Assembly: GCF_019793465.1 (NCBI RefSeq)
Contig: NZ_JAILYJ010000008.1
Coordinates: 62,001-126,000 of the forward strand
Length of the DNA stretch: 64,000 nt
Source: Rhizobium croatiense
GTDB taxonomy: Bacteria > Pseudomonadota > Alphaproteobacteria > Rhizobiales > Rhizobiaceae
Direction: 5' to 3'
Part shown: positions 28,246-36,209 of the stretch, in pieces
Layout of the letters: the number at the start of each line of letters is the position of its first letter
How positions within the stretch are numbered: position 1 is the first letter of the stretch
Translations under genes and position numbers: made by a program
Notes under the pieces: model-generated
Seen by the model: the letters and a program-made list of their open reading frames with translations, nothing else
What the model was told of the DNA's origin: nothing
The model's database searches: none

Positions 28246-28380
28246 GAAGACCTTTCGTCATCCTCGGGCTTATCCGAGCATCTGCTTCCGGTCGATAGGG
28301 CAGCAGATCCTCGGCACAAGGCCGAGGAGGACGTCGTGTGGAGAGCGAAATCCTTTTGGGCTGCATCTTCACCAATCGGA

Positions 28381-29022
28381 TCATTTTCTCGGCGCCGGCG
28401 CATTCTCATGAAAAGCCGGTATCGTCTCCAGCTTGGTGACGATCTCCGCGATATTCGGCCACCGGGCAAGGTCGAAGCCCATGCGTCGGGCGCTGATCGC
28501 CTGTGGAAAGAGGAAGATGTCGGCTATGCCAGGCCGGTCTCCGATGGCGAAAGCGCCATTCCTGCGGCCGGCAATCATCGTCTCGACCGCAGCCATCCCC
28601 TCGCCGACCCAATGGCGGCTCCAGGCGGCAACGGCGTCGGCATCGGCCTGGAAGGCCGCCTTCAGATGCAGGCCGATCCGCGGCGGCAGCAGCGCGTGGA
28701 TTTCGGCTGCGATCGCAAGCGCGATCGAACGGGCCTGCGCCCTGCCTTCAGCCGTATCGGGCAGCAGCGGCGGCTCGGGCTGAACCTCATCGAGATATTC
28801 GACGATCGCCAGCGATTGAGTGATGAGGACGCCGCCATCCGTCAGCAGGGCCGGCACCAGTCCCTGTGGGTTGACGCTGCGATAGCCCGCCTGCCGGCTC
28901 TCGGCTTCTTCGCCGAGGATGGTGACCGGCAGCACCTCAGCCGCCAGCCCCTTGAGAGCAAGTGCAATCCGGACCCTCGAGGTCGCGGAAGAAATTTCGT
29001 TCTGATAGAGTTTCACTGTCAT
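28381..29022 (-). CDS. Glutathione S-transferase-like protein (maleylacetoacetate isomerase type)
   Basis: 213 residues from ATG 29020-29022 (GGCAGGGAG upstream). The alternative start at 29055 would overlap the small secreted-peptide gene. The thioredoxin-like N-terminal domain begins VKLYQNEISSATSRVRIALALKG, where Ser-Ser replaces the usual active residue region, as in zeta-class enzymes, and has NPQGLVPALLTDGG and the QSLAIVEYLDE motif. The C-terminal helical domain follows. MaiA-like enzymes isomerise maleylacetoacetate in tyrosine breakdown, but no other pathway gene is nearby, so the role is open. Confidence 0.78.
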   Translation of the reverse strand: MTVKLYQNEISSATSRVRIALALKGLAAEVLPVTILGEEAESRQAGYRSVNPQGLVPALLTDGGVLITQSLAIVEYLDEVQPEPPLLPDTAEGRAQARSIALAIAAEIHALLPPRIGLHLKAAFQADADAVAAWSRHWVGEGMAAVETMIAGRRNGAFAIGDRPGIADIFLFPQAISARRMGFDLARWPNIAEIVTKLETIPAFHENAPAPRK

Positions 29023-29035
29023 CTCCCTGCCGAAT

Positions 29036-29173
29036 TCAGAAAAGCGGTTGCTCAACCGCGGAAGCCGCCGTTACGAGGCCCGCAAGCGGCGATGCCTCGT
29101 GCGAGCTGATGTCGTAGATACATGGGGCGGCGAAGACCGCAGCTGCCAGAACGCAGATAATCATCAATCTCAT
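29036..29173 (-). CDS. Small secreted or lipoprotein-like peptide (45 aa)
   Basis: 45 codons from ATG 29171-29173, with a strong ribosome binding site (GGAGGGTCC) just upstream, to TGA 29036-29038. A hydrophobic signal-like segment (MRLMIICVLAAAVFAAPC) is followed by a short polar tail ending AASAVEQPLF. Cys18 after AAP could be a lipidation site, but the lipobox is poor. It lies between Ohr and the GST on the same strand. No function is known. Confidence 0.5.
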   Translation of the reverse strand: MRLMIICVLAAAVFAAPCIYDISSHEASPLAGLVTAASAVEQPLF

Positions 29174-29233
29174 TGGACCCTCCATCGGCGAAGCCCGGCT
29201 GGGCCCCGCCCTGTTTCCTTTCCGCTGCCGCCT

Positions 29234-29650
29234 TCAGGCAATGCTCAGCTCGACATGGATATTTCCGCGTGTCGCCTTCGAATACGGGCAGGTCCGGTGC
29301 GCCTCGTCGACAAGCGCCCTGGCGACATCCGCTTCGATGCCGGGCAGGCTGACCTTGAGACGGGCCTGCAGAAAATAATCGCCGTCCGTCGTTCCGAGAT
29401 CGACTTCGGCATTCACCGCAGTCTCCGCGGGAAGCCTGATCTTCAGCTTGCCGGCGGCAATGCCCATCGCACCGATGAAGCAGGCCGACCAGCCGGCGGC
29501 GAAAAGCTGCTCGGGATTGGTGCCGGGCCGCGCGCTGCCAGGAGGCGAGAGCTTGATGTCGAGCTGCCCATCATCGCTGTGCGAGGCGCCGTCGCGCCCG
29601 CCTGTCGTGCGGGTCTTGCCGGTATAGAGAACCTTGTCGATCTTTGTCAT
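29234..29650 (-). CDS. ohr: Organic hydroperoxide resistance protein Ohr
   Basis: 138 residues from ATG 29648-29650; the frame extends upstream but without homology. It is an OsmC/Ohr fold with the two catalytic cysteines Cys57 (WSACFIGA) and Cys121 (RTCPYSKATRGN). Ohr reduces organic hydroperoxides using lipoylated thiol donors. The MarR-type regulator OhrR usually lies beside ohr, but none is adjacent here; the MarR gene at 7211 is 22 kb away. The first residues MTKIDKVLYTGKTRTTGGRDG match the family closely. Confidence 0.93.
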   Translation of the reverse strand: MTKIDKVLYTGKTRTTGGRDGASHSDDGQLDIKLSPPGSARPGTNPEQLFAAGWSACFIGAMGIAAGKLKIRLPAETAVNAEVDLGTTDGDYFLQARLKVSLPGIEADVARALVDEAHRTCPYSKATRGNIHVELSIA

Positions 29651-29840
29651 GGAAACACTCCGTATATGGGCCGCCGTACGCGAGGAGATCGCGGCTGCGA
29701 CCGGGTTGACGAAGTGAGTTTTGACCGGCCGATATATCCTGCATGTTTCCGAAATCGGTTGAAATGTCACAAATCGTAGCATCCGGTTTCCGAGACATCT
29801 TTGCGTGCAAACCGCCGGAAAATCTCCAGGCGGCGCGAGA

Positions 29841-31163
29841 TCACCGAAGGGTGACCTCGGCCGCCAGTCCGCCGCCGGGCCGATTGTAGAGCCTGAGCGA
29901 GCCGCCGAGCTTCGCCGTCAGCTGCTGGGCGATCGCAAGGCCAAGGCCCGTGCCGCCAGTCTCGCGGTTGCGGGATTGCTCCAGCCGGAAGAACGGCTGC
30001 ATGGCGGCTTCCAGCATGTCATCAGGAATTCCCGGCCCGCGATCCATGACTGAAATGACGACCGCCTTTTCCGCGTTGTGTTCGACGGTGATCTCGGCGG
30101 AGCCCGCAAATTTCAGGGCATTGTCGATGAAGTTCGACAGGATCCGGCGCAGGGCATGCGGCCTAGTGAAGGCAGCGCCCTCAACCAGCCCGACGACCGC
30201 GACGTCCTTTCCGGTGTCCTGATAGTCGTAGGCTATACTATCGATGAACGAGGAGAGATCGATCCGGGCGTTCTTTTCTCCGCTGCCGTGGGCGCTGCGC
30301 GCATATGCGATCCCGTCCTGCACGAGCCGCTGGATCTCTGCGAGGTCACTCACCAGCTTGTCCTTCTCGGGCGAATCCTCCGCCATGTCGGCGCGCAGTC
30401 GCATCCGGGTGATCGGCGTCTGCAGGTCGTGTGAGATCGCCGCCAATATCTGGACGCGCTCTTCGAGGTAATGGGCAATCCTCTCCCGCATCGCATTGAA
30501 CGCCCTCGCCGCATGCGCGACTTCGCTTGGCCCCGTCTCACTCAAACCGGGACCCTTCCTATCGGGATCGAGCGCATCTGCGGCGGCGGCAAGCTCTCCG
30601 AGCGGCCGGATCGCCAGGCGCACCGCAAACCAGGTACACAGGATAAGAAGCGCCATCTGGACGGCAAAGACATAGGGCAGCCATTCCGCGATCGGCATGA
30701 CGCCCCTCGGCGTCACATCGATGGTGAGCGGGCTGCCGTCGCTCAGCGTCAGATGCGCCTGCAGCCGGTTCACCTCGCCCGGTATCCGTTCGATGCGGAT
30801 CGGAAAGCGGTGCCTGACGGCCGCCTCTATCTTTCCTGCGATCTCCCTGCCCTTGCTCGAGGCGTCGGGCACACCGGCCAAGCCAGGCCCGAGTTCGAAT
30901 CGGTAGTTGCCGCGGCTCAGCCAGTCAACAAGGTCGCCGCGCTCGGCCGCCGGGAGCCGGTCGAGAACAGCAATTGATGTTGCAACATCGTTCTCGAGCG
31001 TGCCGAGCATCACCGCCTTGGCCGACATGTAGCGCTCCATGTAGAGAACGCTGAAGGAAAGCCCGTAGGCGAAGGCCAGGCCGATCAGCAGGATGAGAAA
31101 GATCCTCGATCGCAGCGTTCTCGGCCACTTCAGGCCCGGCAGCATGGCGACCGAACTCCTCAT
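29841..31163 (-). CDS. Membrane sensor histidine kinase (EnvZ-type)
   Basis: 440 residues. Transmembrane helices at about 19-42 and 162-185 enclose a periplasmic domain of about 115 residues. A HAMP linker follows (about 185-240), then the dimerisation helix with His245 in AAISHDLQTPITRMRL. The ATPase domain has NFIDNALKFAG (N box), DRGPGIPDD (G1) and ETGGTGLGLAIAQQL (G2). It overlaps the response regulator gene by 4 bases (ATGA), so the pair is coupled. The signal is unknown. Confidence 0.93.
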   Translation of the reverse strand: MRSSVAMLPGLKWPRTLRSRIFLILLIGLAFAYGLSFSVLYMERYMSAKAVMLGTLENDVATSIAVLDRLPAAERGDLVDWLSRGNYRFELGPGLAGVPDASSKGREIAGKIEAAVRHRFPIRIERIPGEVNRLQAHLTLSDGSPLTIDVTPRGVMPIAEWLPYVFAVQMALLILCTWFAVRLAIRPLGELAAAADALDPDRKGPGLSETGPSEVAHAARAFNAMRERIAHYLEERVQILAAISHDLQTPITRMRLRADMAEDSPEKDKLVSDLAEIQRLVQDGIAYARSAHGSGEKNARIDLSSFIDSIAYDYQDTGKDVAVVGLVEGAAFTRPHALRRILSNFIDNALKFAGSAEITVEHNAEKAVVISVMDRGPGIPDDMLEAAMQPFFRLEQSRNRETGGTGLGLAIAQQLTAKLGGSLRLYNRPGGGLAAEVTLR

Positions 31164-31900
31164 TGGCGCGGCTCCGAAATTTCGACCGGAACCGAGAAGA
31201 CATAACCTTCGCTGCGCACCGTCTTGATATAGGTCGGCTCGCGCGCATCGTCTCCCAGCCGCTGCCGCAGGCGGCTGACCAATAGATCGATCGAGCGATC
31301 GAAGAGCTCGGCGTCGCGCCCCTGCGTCAGGCTCAGAAGCTGATCGCGATTGAGGACCCGCTGAGGGTGGTCGATGAAGACACGCAGCAGGCGGTATTCG
31401 GCGCCGCTCAGCGCAATCGCCGTCCCTTCCTTGTCAAGGAGGTGGCGAGCAACCGTGTCGAGCCGCCAATCGCCGAAGGTCAGCAATTGTCCCGCCTCGC
31501 TGATCTGCAGGTTGGGCGGCAGCATGCGCGTGCGCCGCAGCACCGCCTTGATGCGGGCCAGCAGTTCGCGCGCGGCGAAAGGTTTGGCGAGATAGTCGTC
31601 GGCGCCCATCTCCAGCCCGAGGATCCTGTCCATCTCGTCGGTGCGGGCCGTCAGCATCAGGACCGGGATTGCCTTGTGCCGCCCGGCGCGCAGTTCGCGG
31701 CACAGCACCAATCCGTCGTCACCGGGCATCATCACGTCGAGCACGATCAGGTCGACGGCATTGGCGTCCAGAAAACTGCGCATCTGGCGCCCGTCCGCGG
31801 CAACGCTGGTCCTGAGGCCATTCTTCTGCAGATAGCCCGAAACCAGCTCTCGGATTTCACGATCGTCGTCGACGATCAGGATGTGATCGACATGATCCAT
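31160..31900 (-). CDS. OmpR-family response regulator
   Basis: 246 residues. The receiver domain has acidic DDD at 11-13, phospho-acceptor Asp55 (LIVLDVMMPG) and Lys106 (YLAKPF). The winged-helix output domain covers about 140-240, with ALSGAEYRLLRVFIDHPQRVL and IKTVRSEGYVFSVP. It partners the histidine kinase encoded next. Direct repeats of the type this family binds (TGTATY spaced 10 bp) occur twice in the promoter region between the nearby hydrolase and DipZ genes, making those likely targets. Confidence 0.93.
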   Translation of the reverse strand: MDHVDHILIVDDDREIRELVSGYLQKNGLRTSVAADGRQMRSFLDANAVDLIVLDVMMPGDDGLVLCRELRAGRHKAIPVLMLTARTDEMDRILGLEMGADDYLAKPFAARELLARIKAVLRRTRMLPPNLQISEAGQLLTFGDWRLDTVARHLLDKEGTAIALSGAEYRLLRVFIDHPQRVLNRDQLLSLTQGRDAELFDRSIDLLVSRLRQRLGDDAREPTYIKTVRSEGYVFSVPVEISEPRQ

Positions 31901-32027
31901 ATTTGCCTATTCCTCAACGCTATGGCCGCGCCCACCGCCTCGGTCATGATGCCGAAGCGCAAGACGCGACCTACGCATATTCCGCCGGTCGGAGCAACGA
32001 GGCTCTGCGGCTTGATGCCGCCTCTAA

Positions 32028-32127
32028 AGCATGTCGCGCAAAAGTGTGCTGCGGTTTTGCGATAACGACATGCGTAAAAACAAAGACCTAAAGCGCGGGA
32101 ACCGAATCTGAAAGATCGCGAAGTGCT
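32028..32127. repeat. GCATGTCGC-type rhizobial repeat element
   Basis: GCATGTCGCGCAAAAGTGTG, CTGCGGTTTTGCG and CGACATGCG followed by AAAAACAAAGACCTAAAGCG match a second copy at about 49228-49303. The GCATGTCG and CGACATGC ends are inverted. The rest of the gap 31901-32127 has no gene. It separates the hydrolase gene from the response regulator gene. Confidence 0.65.
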
Positions 32128-33180
32128 TTAGAAGCGATCGACGTCGATCACGGCTTGCGCAAAGGCCTGCGGCGCCTCCTGCGGCAGGTTATGGCCTATG
32201 CCGCCGCCGATCGTGCGATGCTCGTACCTGCCGGAGAACTTTCCGGCATAGGCAGAAGGCATCGGATGCGGCGCGCCGTTCGCATCACCCTCCATGGTGA
32301 TCGTCGGCACCGAAATCATCGGCAAGGCGGCAAGCTTCTTCTCATAGGCGTCGTACTTCGCCTCGCCTTCGACGAGCCCCAGACGCCAGCGGTAATTGTG
32401 AATGACGATGTCGACATGGTCGGGATTGTCGAAGGCGGCAGCGGATCGGTCGAAGGTCGCATCGTCGAAATTCCACTTCGGCGAGGCCGTCTGCCAGATG
32501 AGCTTTGCGAAATCGTACGTGTTGCTGGCATAGCCCAGATGGCCGCGTTCGGTGGCGAAATAGAACTGGTACCACCAGGCAAGCTCGGCTTTCGGCGGCA
32601 GCGGCTTCTTGTTGGCTTCCTGGCTGCCGATCAGATAGCCGCTGACCGATACCATCGCCTTGCAGCGCTCCGGCCAGAGCGCGGCCATGATGTTGGCGGT
32701 CCGCCCGCCCCAGTCGTAGCCGGCAATCACCGCCTTCTCGATCTTAAGCGCATCGAGCAGGGCGATCATATCGGCGGCGAGCGCCGAAGGCTGGCCGTTG
32801 CGAGGTGTCTTGTCATCGAGGAAACGCGTCGTGCCGTAACCGCGCAGGTAAGGGATGATCACCCGGTACCCGGCGGAAGCAAGCAGCGGCGCGACGTCGA
32901 CGAAACTATAGATATCATAAGGCCAGCCGTGCAGCAGCAGCACGACAGGACCATTCGCCTTGCCGGCCTCGGCATAGCCGATATCGAGCACGTCGGTCTT
33001 GATCTGCTTCAGCGCTTCAAAGGACGTATGGGTTCCGGCCTTCGCATCGGGCAAGGACGCGGGCGAAGCCGGCGCCGGCTGGGCAGAGGCCGCGCCGGCT
33101 ACGCCGAATTCGACTGCCGCAAGGGCGATGGCTGTCATGCTGAAGAAGCGGCGGCGGTGGTGGTTGATTTGCTCGGACAT
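32128..33180 (-). CDS. Exported epoxide hydrolase/haloalkane dehalogenase-like alpha/beta hydrolase
   Basis: 350 residues. The N-terminus (NHHRRRFFSM then a hydrophobic stretch ending ASAQPAPA, about residue 35) looks like a Tat-type signal peptide. The hydrolase core has HGWP (84-87), the nucleophile Asp156 in AGYDWGG and a final His in GGIGHNLPQ. An Asp nucleophile with HGWP is typical of epoxide hydrolases and dehalogenases rather than esterases. It is divergent from the DipZ-like gene; the shared promoter region carries OmpR-type direct repeats. Confidence 0.85.
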   Translation of the reverse strand: MSEQINHHRRRFFSMTAIALAAVEFGVAGAASAQPAPASPASLPDAKAGTHTSFEALKQIKTDVLDIGYAEAGKANGPVVLLLHGWPYDIYSFVDVAPLLASAGYRVIIPYLRGYGTTRFLDDKTPRNGQPSALAADMIALLDALKIEKAVIAGYDWGGRTANIMAALWPERCKAMVSVSGYLIGSQEANKKPLPPKAELAWWYQFYFATERGHLGYASNTYDFAKLIWQTASPKWNFDDATFDRSAAAFDNPDHVDIVIHNYRWRLGLVEGEAKYDAYEKKLAALPMISVPTITMEGDANGAPHPMPSAYAGKFSGRYEHRTIGGGIGHNLPQEAPQAFAQAVIDVDRF

Positions 33181-33534
33181 CGGTCTCTCCTGTCGAATGG
33201 ATCACGGTGCTCAAAAGACGTTCGGCTTGTATCGCCCATATGTCGCAGGCCGCGGTTTTTGAATACGAATGTAGACACCGCTCCGCCAGATACACTCTGA
33301 TACAATTGCGTTGCCTCCGCAGAGCATTGCAGGTCCGCCTCGGCTATTTGTCGCCGCCTCTGCGGATGAGGCAGTTTGTATTCTTTTGTATCGCTTCCGC
33401 CCCAGCGCAATAGTTCGGTACATTTTCCCGCCAAACCAGACACATCGGAGATACCTCCGCCCGGCTACATCGCGCCGTTGCTGGTTCAGGCCCATCGCCG
33501 TCCAGAGCCCGACCAATCGGTTTCAAAGGAAACG
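33181..33534. promoter_or_regulatory. Divergent promoter region with OmpR-type direct repeats
   Basis: No gene in these 354 bp. TGTATT-CTTT-TGTATC lies at 33377-33392. On the opposite strand TGTATC-AGAG-TGTATC lies at 33289-33304. In both, the half-sites are spaced exactly 10 bp, as for OmpR/PhoB-family regulators. A further single TGTATC is at 33228-33233. The region serves the hydrolase gene (minus) and the DipZ-like operon (plus). Confidence 0.55.
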
Positions 33535-35313
33535 ATGATGACACTTCTGATCATTGCCTATCTCGGAGGCGTGCTGACCATCCTCAGCCCCTGCATCCTC
33601 CCCATCCTCCCCTTCGTTTTCGCCCGCGCCGGTCAGCCCTTCGTCAAAAGCACGCTGCCGATGCTGGCGGGCATGGCCGCCACTTTCGCGCTCGTCGCCA
33701 CTCTTGCCGCAGTCGGCGGCAGCTGGGCCATCCGCGCCAACGAATATGGCCGCCTTGCCGCGATCGTCCTGCTTGCCCTCTTCGGCGTGAGCCTGCTTTC
33801 GCCGCGCTTTGCCAGCACCCTTGCCCGTCCGATCGTCGATCTGGGAAATAACCTCGTGAACGCCAGCGGCAGCGGGCGCACGGCGCCTACGGTCAGGAGC
33901 GCCCTCATTCTCGGGGTTGCCACCGGCCTGCTCTGGGCGCCTTGTGCCGGGCCGATCCTCGGCCTCGTGCTGACGGGTGCTGCCTTGCAGGGCGCCAACC
34001 TTGAGACCAGCTTCCTGCTCGCTGCCTATGCAGCCGGCGCGGCGACCTCCCTTGCCGTCGCCTTGTCGGTCGGCGGAAAGATATTTGCCGCCATGAAGCG
34101 CTCGCTCGGTCTCGGTGATCGCATTCGCCAGGTGCTCGGCGCTGCCGTGCTCGCAGGCGTCGCCATCATCGCGTTCGGCCTCGACACCAGCCTGCTGTCC
34201 CGCCTCTCCTATGCCAGCACCGCGTCTCTGGAACAGGCCGTGCTCGACCGGCTGCATCCAAAGCCGCTCGCCGGTGCACCCTCCGAGGTCGCGAGCAACG
34301 ACGCGACGATCGTCGCGGCCGATGCGAAGAAGCCTTTCCGCAGCGATCTCCCCGTCGAGGGTTATGCGCCCTCGCTCGACGGTGCAGTCGAATGGTTGAA
34401 CTCCAAACCCCTGACCACCGAAGAGCTGCGCGGCAAAGTCGTCCTCGTCGACTTCTGGACCTATTCCTGCATCAACTGCATTCGGACGATCCCCTACACC
34501 AAGGCCTGGGCGGAAAAATATGCCGATCAAGGTCTCGTGGTGATCGGCGTCCACGCCCCGGAATTCGCCTTCGAAAAGAAGATCGACAACGTCAAGAGCG
34601 CCATCAGCGACTTCAAGATCGGCTATCCCGTTGCCGTCGACAATGACTACAAGATCTGGCGCGCCTTCGAGAACAGCTACTGGCCAGCCGCCTACCTGAT
34701 CGATGCCAAGGGCCAGATCCGCTATCACCATTTCGGCGAAGGCAATTACGGCAGGACCGAAAAAGCCATCCAGGACCTGCTGCGCGAGGCCGGAAGTGAA
34801 ATGACCGCCACCGCGCCGGTCGCCCCCGATGCCAAGGGCGTTGAAGCCGGTCCCGATCTCGGCAACGTCCGCTCCGGCGAGGCCTATCTCGGCTACGAGC
34901 AGGCGACGAACTTCAGCTCACCCGAGGGGCTGCAGGCAGATGCTCCGCAGAACTACTCGATCAGCAAGCCGGGCCTCAATGGCTGGGGCCTGTCGGGAAG
35001 CTGGACCGTTGGTAAGGATCAGGCAACGCTCGATCAGGCAGGCGGCGGCATCACTTATCGCTTCAGCGCCCGTGACCTGCATCTCGTTCTCGGACCCGGC
35101 GATGGAGCTAAACCGGTCCGTTTCCAGGTGAAGATCGACGGCAAGGCTCCGGGCGCAGACCACGGCTCCGACATCGATGCCGACGGCAACGGCACGGTCA
35201 CTGCGACGCGTCTTTACCAACTCGTGCGGCAGTCCGGCACCGTCACTGCCCGCAACTTCGAGATCCGCTTCCTCGATCCCGGCGTCCAAGCCTACGCCTT
35301 CACCTTCGGCTGA
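33535..35313 (+). CDS. DipZ-type protein: CcdA-like membrane domain, thioredoxin domain and C-terminal beta domain
   Basis: 592 residues from ATG 33535 (AAAGGAA upstream); the open frame upstream is not used. Residues 1-230 form a CcdA/DsbD-like electron conduit with paired cysteines in SPCILPILPF (Cys20) and LWAPCAGPI. Residues about 270-420 form a periplasmic thioredoxin-like domain with Cys312-x2-Cys315 (TYSCINCIRT). The last 120 residues form a beta domain found in mycobacterial DipZ. It likely carries electrons across the inner membrane to reduce periplasmic disulfides or peroxides. A secreted hydrolase gene follows 54 bp later. Confidence 0.9.
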   Translation: MMTLLIIAYLGGVLTILSPCILPILPFVFARAGQPFVKSTLPMLAGMAATFALVATLAAVGGSWAIRANEYGRLAAIVLLALFGVSLLSPRFASTLARPIVDLGNNLVNASGSGRTAPTVRSALILGVATGLLWAPCAGPILGLVLTGAALQGANLETSFLLAAYAAGAATSLAVALSVGGKIFAAMKRSLGLGDRIRQVLGAAVLAGVAIIAFGLDTSLLSRLSYASTASLEQAVLDRLHPKPLAGAPSEVASNDATIVAADAKKPFRSDLPVEGYAPSLDGAVEWLNSKPLTTEELRGKVVLVDFWTYSCINCIRTIPYTKAWAEKYADQGLVVIGVHAPEFAFEKKIDNVKSAISDFKIGYPVAVDNDYKIWRAFENSYWPAAYLIDAKGQIRYHHFGEGNYGRTEKAIQDLLREAGSEMTATAPVAPDAKGVEAGPDLGNVRSGEAYLGYEQATNFSSPEGLQADAPQNYSISKPGLNGWGLSGSWTVGKDQATLDQAGGGITYRFSARDLHLVLGPGDGAKPVRFQVKIDGKAPGADHGSDIDADGNGTVTATRLYQLVRQSGTVTARNFEIRFLDPGVQAYAFTFG

Positions 35314-35367
35314 ACCCAAGACCGTTCCACATCCCGCTCTTCAACATCGACCACAAGGAGTAACCTC

Positions 35368-36126
35368 ATGAACAAGCATCTGACTTTCATCGCAGCCCTT
35401 GCCTTTGCCACCGCCGGAATCGCTTTTGCTGCCGAGGCTGCCTCGGTGAAGAACATCGTGATCGTCCACGGCGCCCTGGCAGACGGTTCGGGCTGGCGCA
35501 AGGCGACCGAAATCCTCGAAAAGCGCGGCTTCAACGTCACCATCGTCCAGGAGCCCCTCACCTCGCTCGATGACGACGTGGCCGCGACGAAGCGGGTTCT
35601 AGACCTTCAGGAAGGACTGACGCTGCTCGTCGGCCACAGTTACGGCGGCATAGTGATCACCGAAGCCGGCAACGATCCCCATGTTGCGGGTCTGGTCTAT
35701 GTCGCAGCCTTCCAGCCCGACAAGGGCGAAAGCCTGCTGAGCCTCGCCAGCTCGAAGCCGGCCGGCAGCATGGACATCAAGGAAACGAAGGACGGCAAAT
35801 ATCTCTATCTCGACCCCGGCGCCTTCGCGGCGGATTTTGCCGCCGACCTTCCAAAAGCCGAGGCCGACTTCCTTGCGAAGTCACAAGTCTTCGCCTCGAA
35901 ACAGGCCTTCGCGGCCAAGATCGCAGAGCCGGCATGGCGGACGAAGCCGAGCTGGTCGATCGTCGCCACTGAGGATCGCGCCATCAACCCGGATCTCGAG
36001 CGCGACATGGCAAAACGAGCCGCCAGTGATGTGACCGAAATCAAGGCCAGCCATGCCGTTTTCGCATCCCAACCGGAAAAAGTCGCCGACGTCATCGAAA
36101 AGGCGGCGAAGAAAGTCGGCGAGTAG
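35368..36126 (+). CDS. Exported alpha/beta hydrolase
   Basis: 252 residues, with AAGGAG ahead of the start. A signal peptide (MNKHLTFIAALAFATAGIAF, cleaved near AEA) precedes a compact hydrolase of the salicylate-esterase or EstC type: IVIVHGALADGSGW for the oxyanion hole, nucleophile Ser91 in VGHSYGG, and a C-terminal KASHAVFASQPEKVADVI with the catalytic His. The substrate is unknown. It is probably co-transcribed with the DipZ-like gene, and both act outside the cytoplasm. Confidence 0.83.
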   Translation: MNKHLTFIAALAFATAGIAFAAEAASVKNIVIVHGALADGSGWRKATEILEKRGFNVTIVQEPLTSLDDDVAATKRVLDLQEGLTLLVGHSYGGIVITEAGNDPHVAGLVYVAAFQPDKGESLLSLASSKPAGSMDIKETKDGKYLYLDPGAFAADFAADLPKAEADFLAKSQVFASKQAFAAKIAEPAWRTKPSWSIVATEDRAINPDLERDMAKRAASDVTEIKASHAVFASQPEKVADVIEKAAKKVGE

Positions 36127-36131
36127 AGCTT

Positions 36132-36205
36132 CGGGTCTCTTCTCCCCCGCGGGGAGAAGAGGGAGCAAGCCGGTCGCCCCTCTCCGCGACTGGAGAGGGG
36201 CGACA
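36132..36205. repeat. Short repeat with two hairpins between convergent genes
   Basis: TCTTCTCCCC-GC-GGGGAGAAGA (about 36138-36159) and CGCCCCTCTCC with GGAGAGGGGCG (about 36176-36202) form two strong stem-loops. The first is related to the repeat family at 22062-22232. The location between convergent stops suggests bidirectional termination. Confidence 0.6.
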
Positions 36206-36209
36206 GTAT

